From positions 1 through 6,371 of the forward strand of contig JAQVMI010000115.1 of the NCBI GenBank assembly GCA_028703735.1: a DNA stretch of 6,371 nt. The letters run 5' to 3'. Positions 6,369 through 6,371 of the stretch are shown here, in pieces; positions within the stretch are counted from its first letter, which is position 1; each line of letters starts with the position of its first letter. Origin of the DNA: Candidatus Cloacimonadota bacterium (lineage in GTDB: Bacteria; Cloacimonadota; Cloacimonadia; Cloacimonadales; Cloacimonadaceae). A program made the translations under genes and the position numbers. The notes below the pieces were generated by a model. It had not been told where the DNA came from. It did no database searches and worked only from the letters and a program-made list of their open reading frames with translations.

Positions 6369-6371
6369 GCA

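Overview
The window looks like a stretch of chromosome from a Gram-negative, diderm bacterium. An Omp85-like outer-membrane barrel sits next to a membrane-anchored periplasmic foldase. Base composition is moderately AT-rich by eye. The glmM-type mutase carries the GEGNGG sugar-loop variant that I associate with Bacteroidetes-like and archaeal-type enzymes. The right-hand gene belongs to a family I remember from Chloroflexi and similar anaerobes, near MutL-type genes. Together these suggest an anaerobe of the FCB group, possibly Cloacimonadota. That assignment is an inference from family resemblance, not something the sequence proves.

Layout, left to right. (1) Positions 2-1207, plus strand: the C-terminal part of an outer-membrane protein with one POTRA domain followed by a 16-strand-type barrel. 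It most resembles the tail of PlpD-like patatin phospholipases, and its 5' part is outside the window. (2) Positions 1204-2583, minus strand: a complete phosphoglucosamine/phosphohexose mutase (glmM-like). Its stop codon overlaps the stop of gene 1 tail to tail. (3) Positions 2589-4373, minus strand: a complete PpiD/SurA-like peptidyl-prolyl isomerase with an N-terminal membrane anchor. It lies 5 nt upstream of glmM and clearly forms an operon with it. A strong GGAGG ribosome-binding site fixes its start at 4373, and a plausible sigma-70-type promoter lies just upstream. (4) Positions 4374-4928: a 555-nt intergenic region with no credible gene. It holds two arrays of an 8-bp tandem repeat (GGTGNAAA) in opposite orientation, sharing a perfect 28-bp inverted match, plus several short direct repeats spaced by about one helical turn. 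(5) Positions 4929-6368, minus strand: a soluble protein of unknown function, rich in barrel-sandwich (lipoyl-like) GD turns, with a conserved C-terminal IRAG-V-RP motif.

Genes 1 and 3 both concern the cell envelope: an outer-membrane barrel and a periplasmic chaperone that helps fold such barrels. GlmM makes the amino-sugar precursor for peptidoglycan and lipopolysaccharide. Gene 5 appears unrelated and probably belongs to a transcription unit that starts to the right of the window. No tRNA, rRNA, CRISPR array, transposase or phage gene is visible. The least ordinary items are the unknown-function gene at the right end and the inverted pair of octamer arrays just downstream of it.
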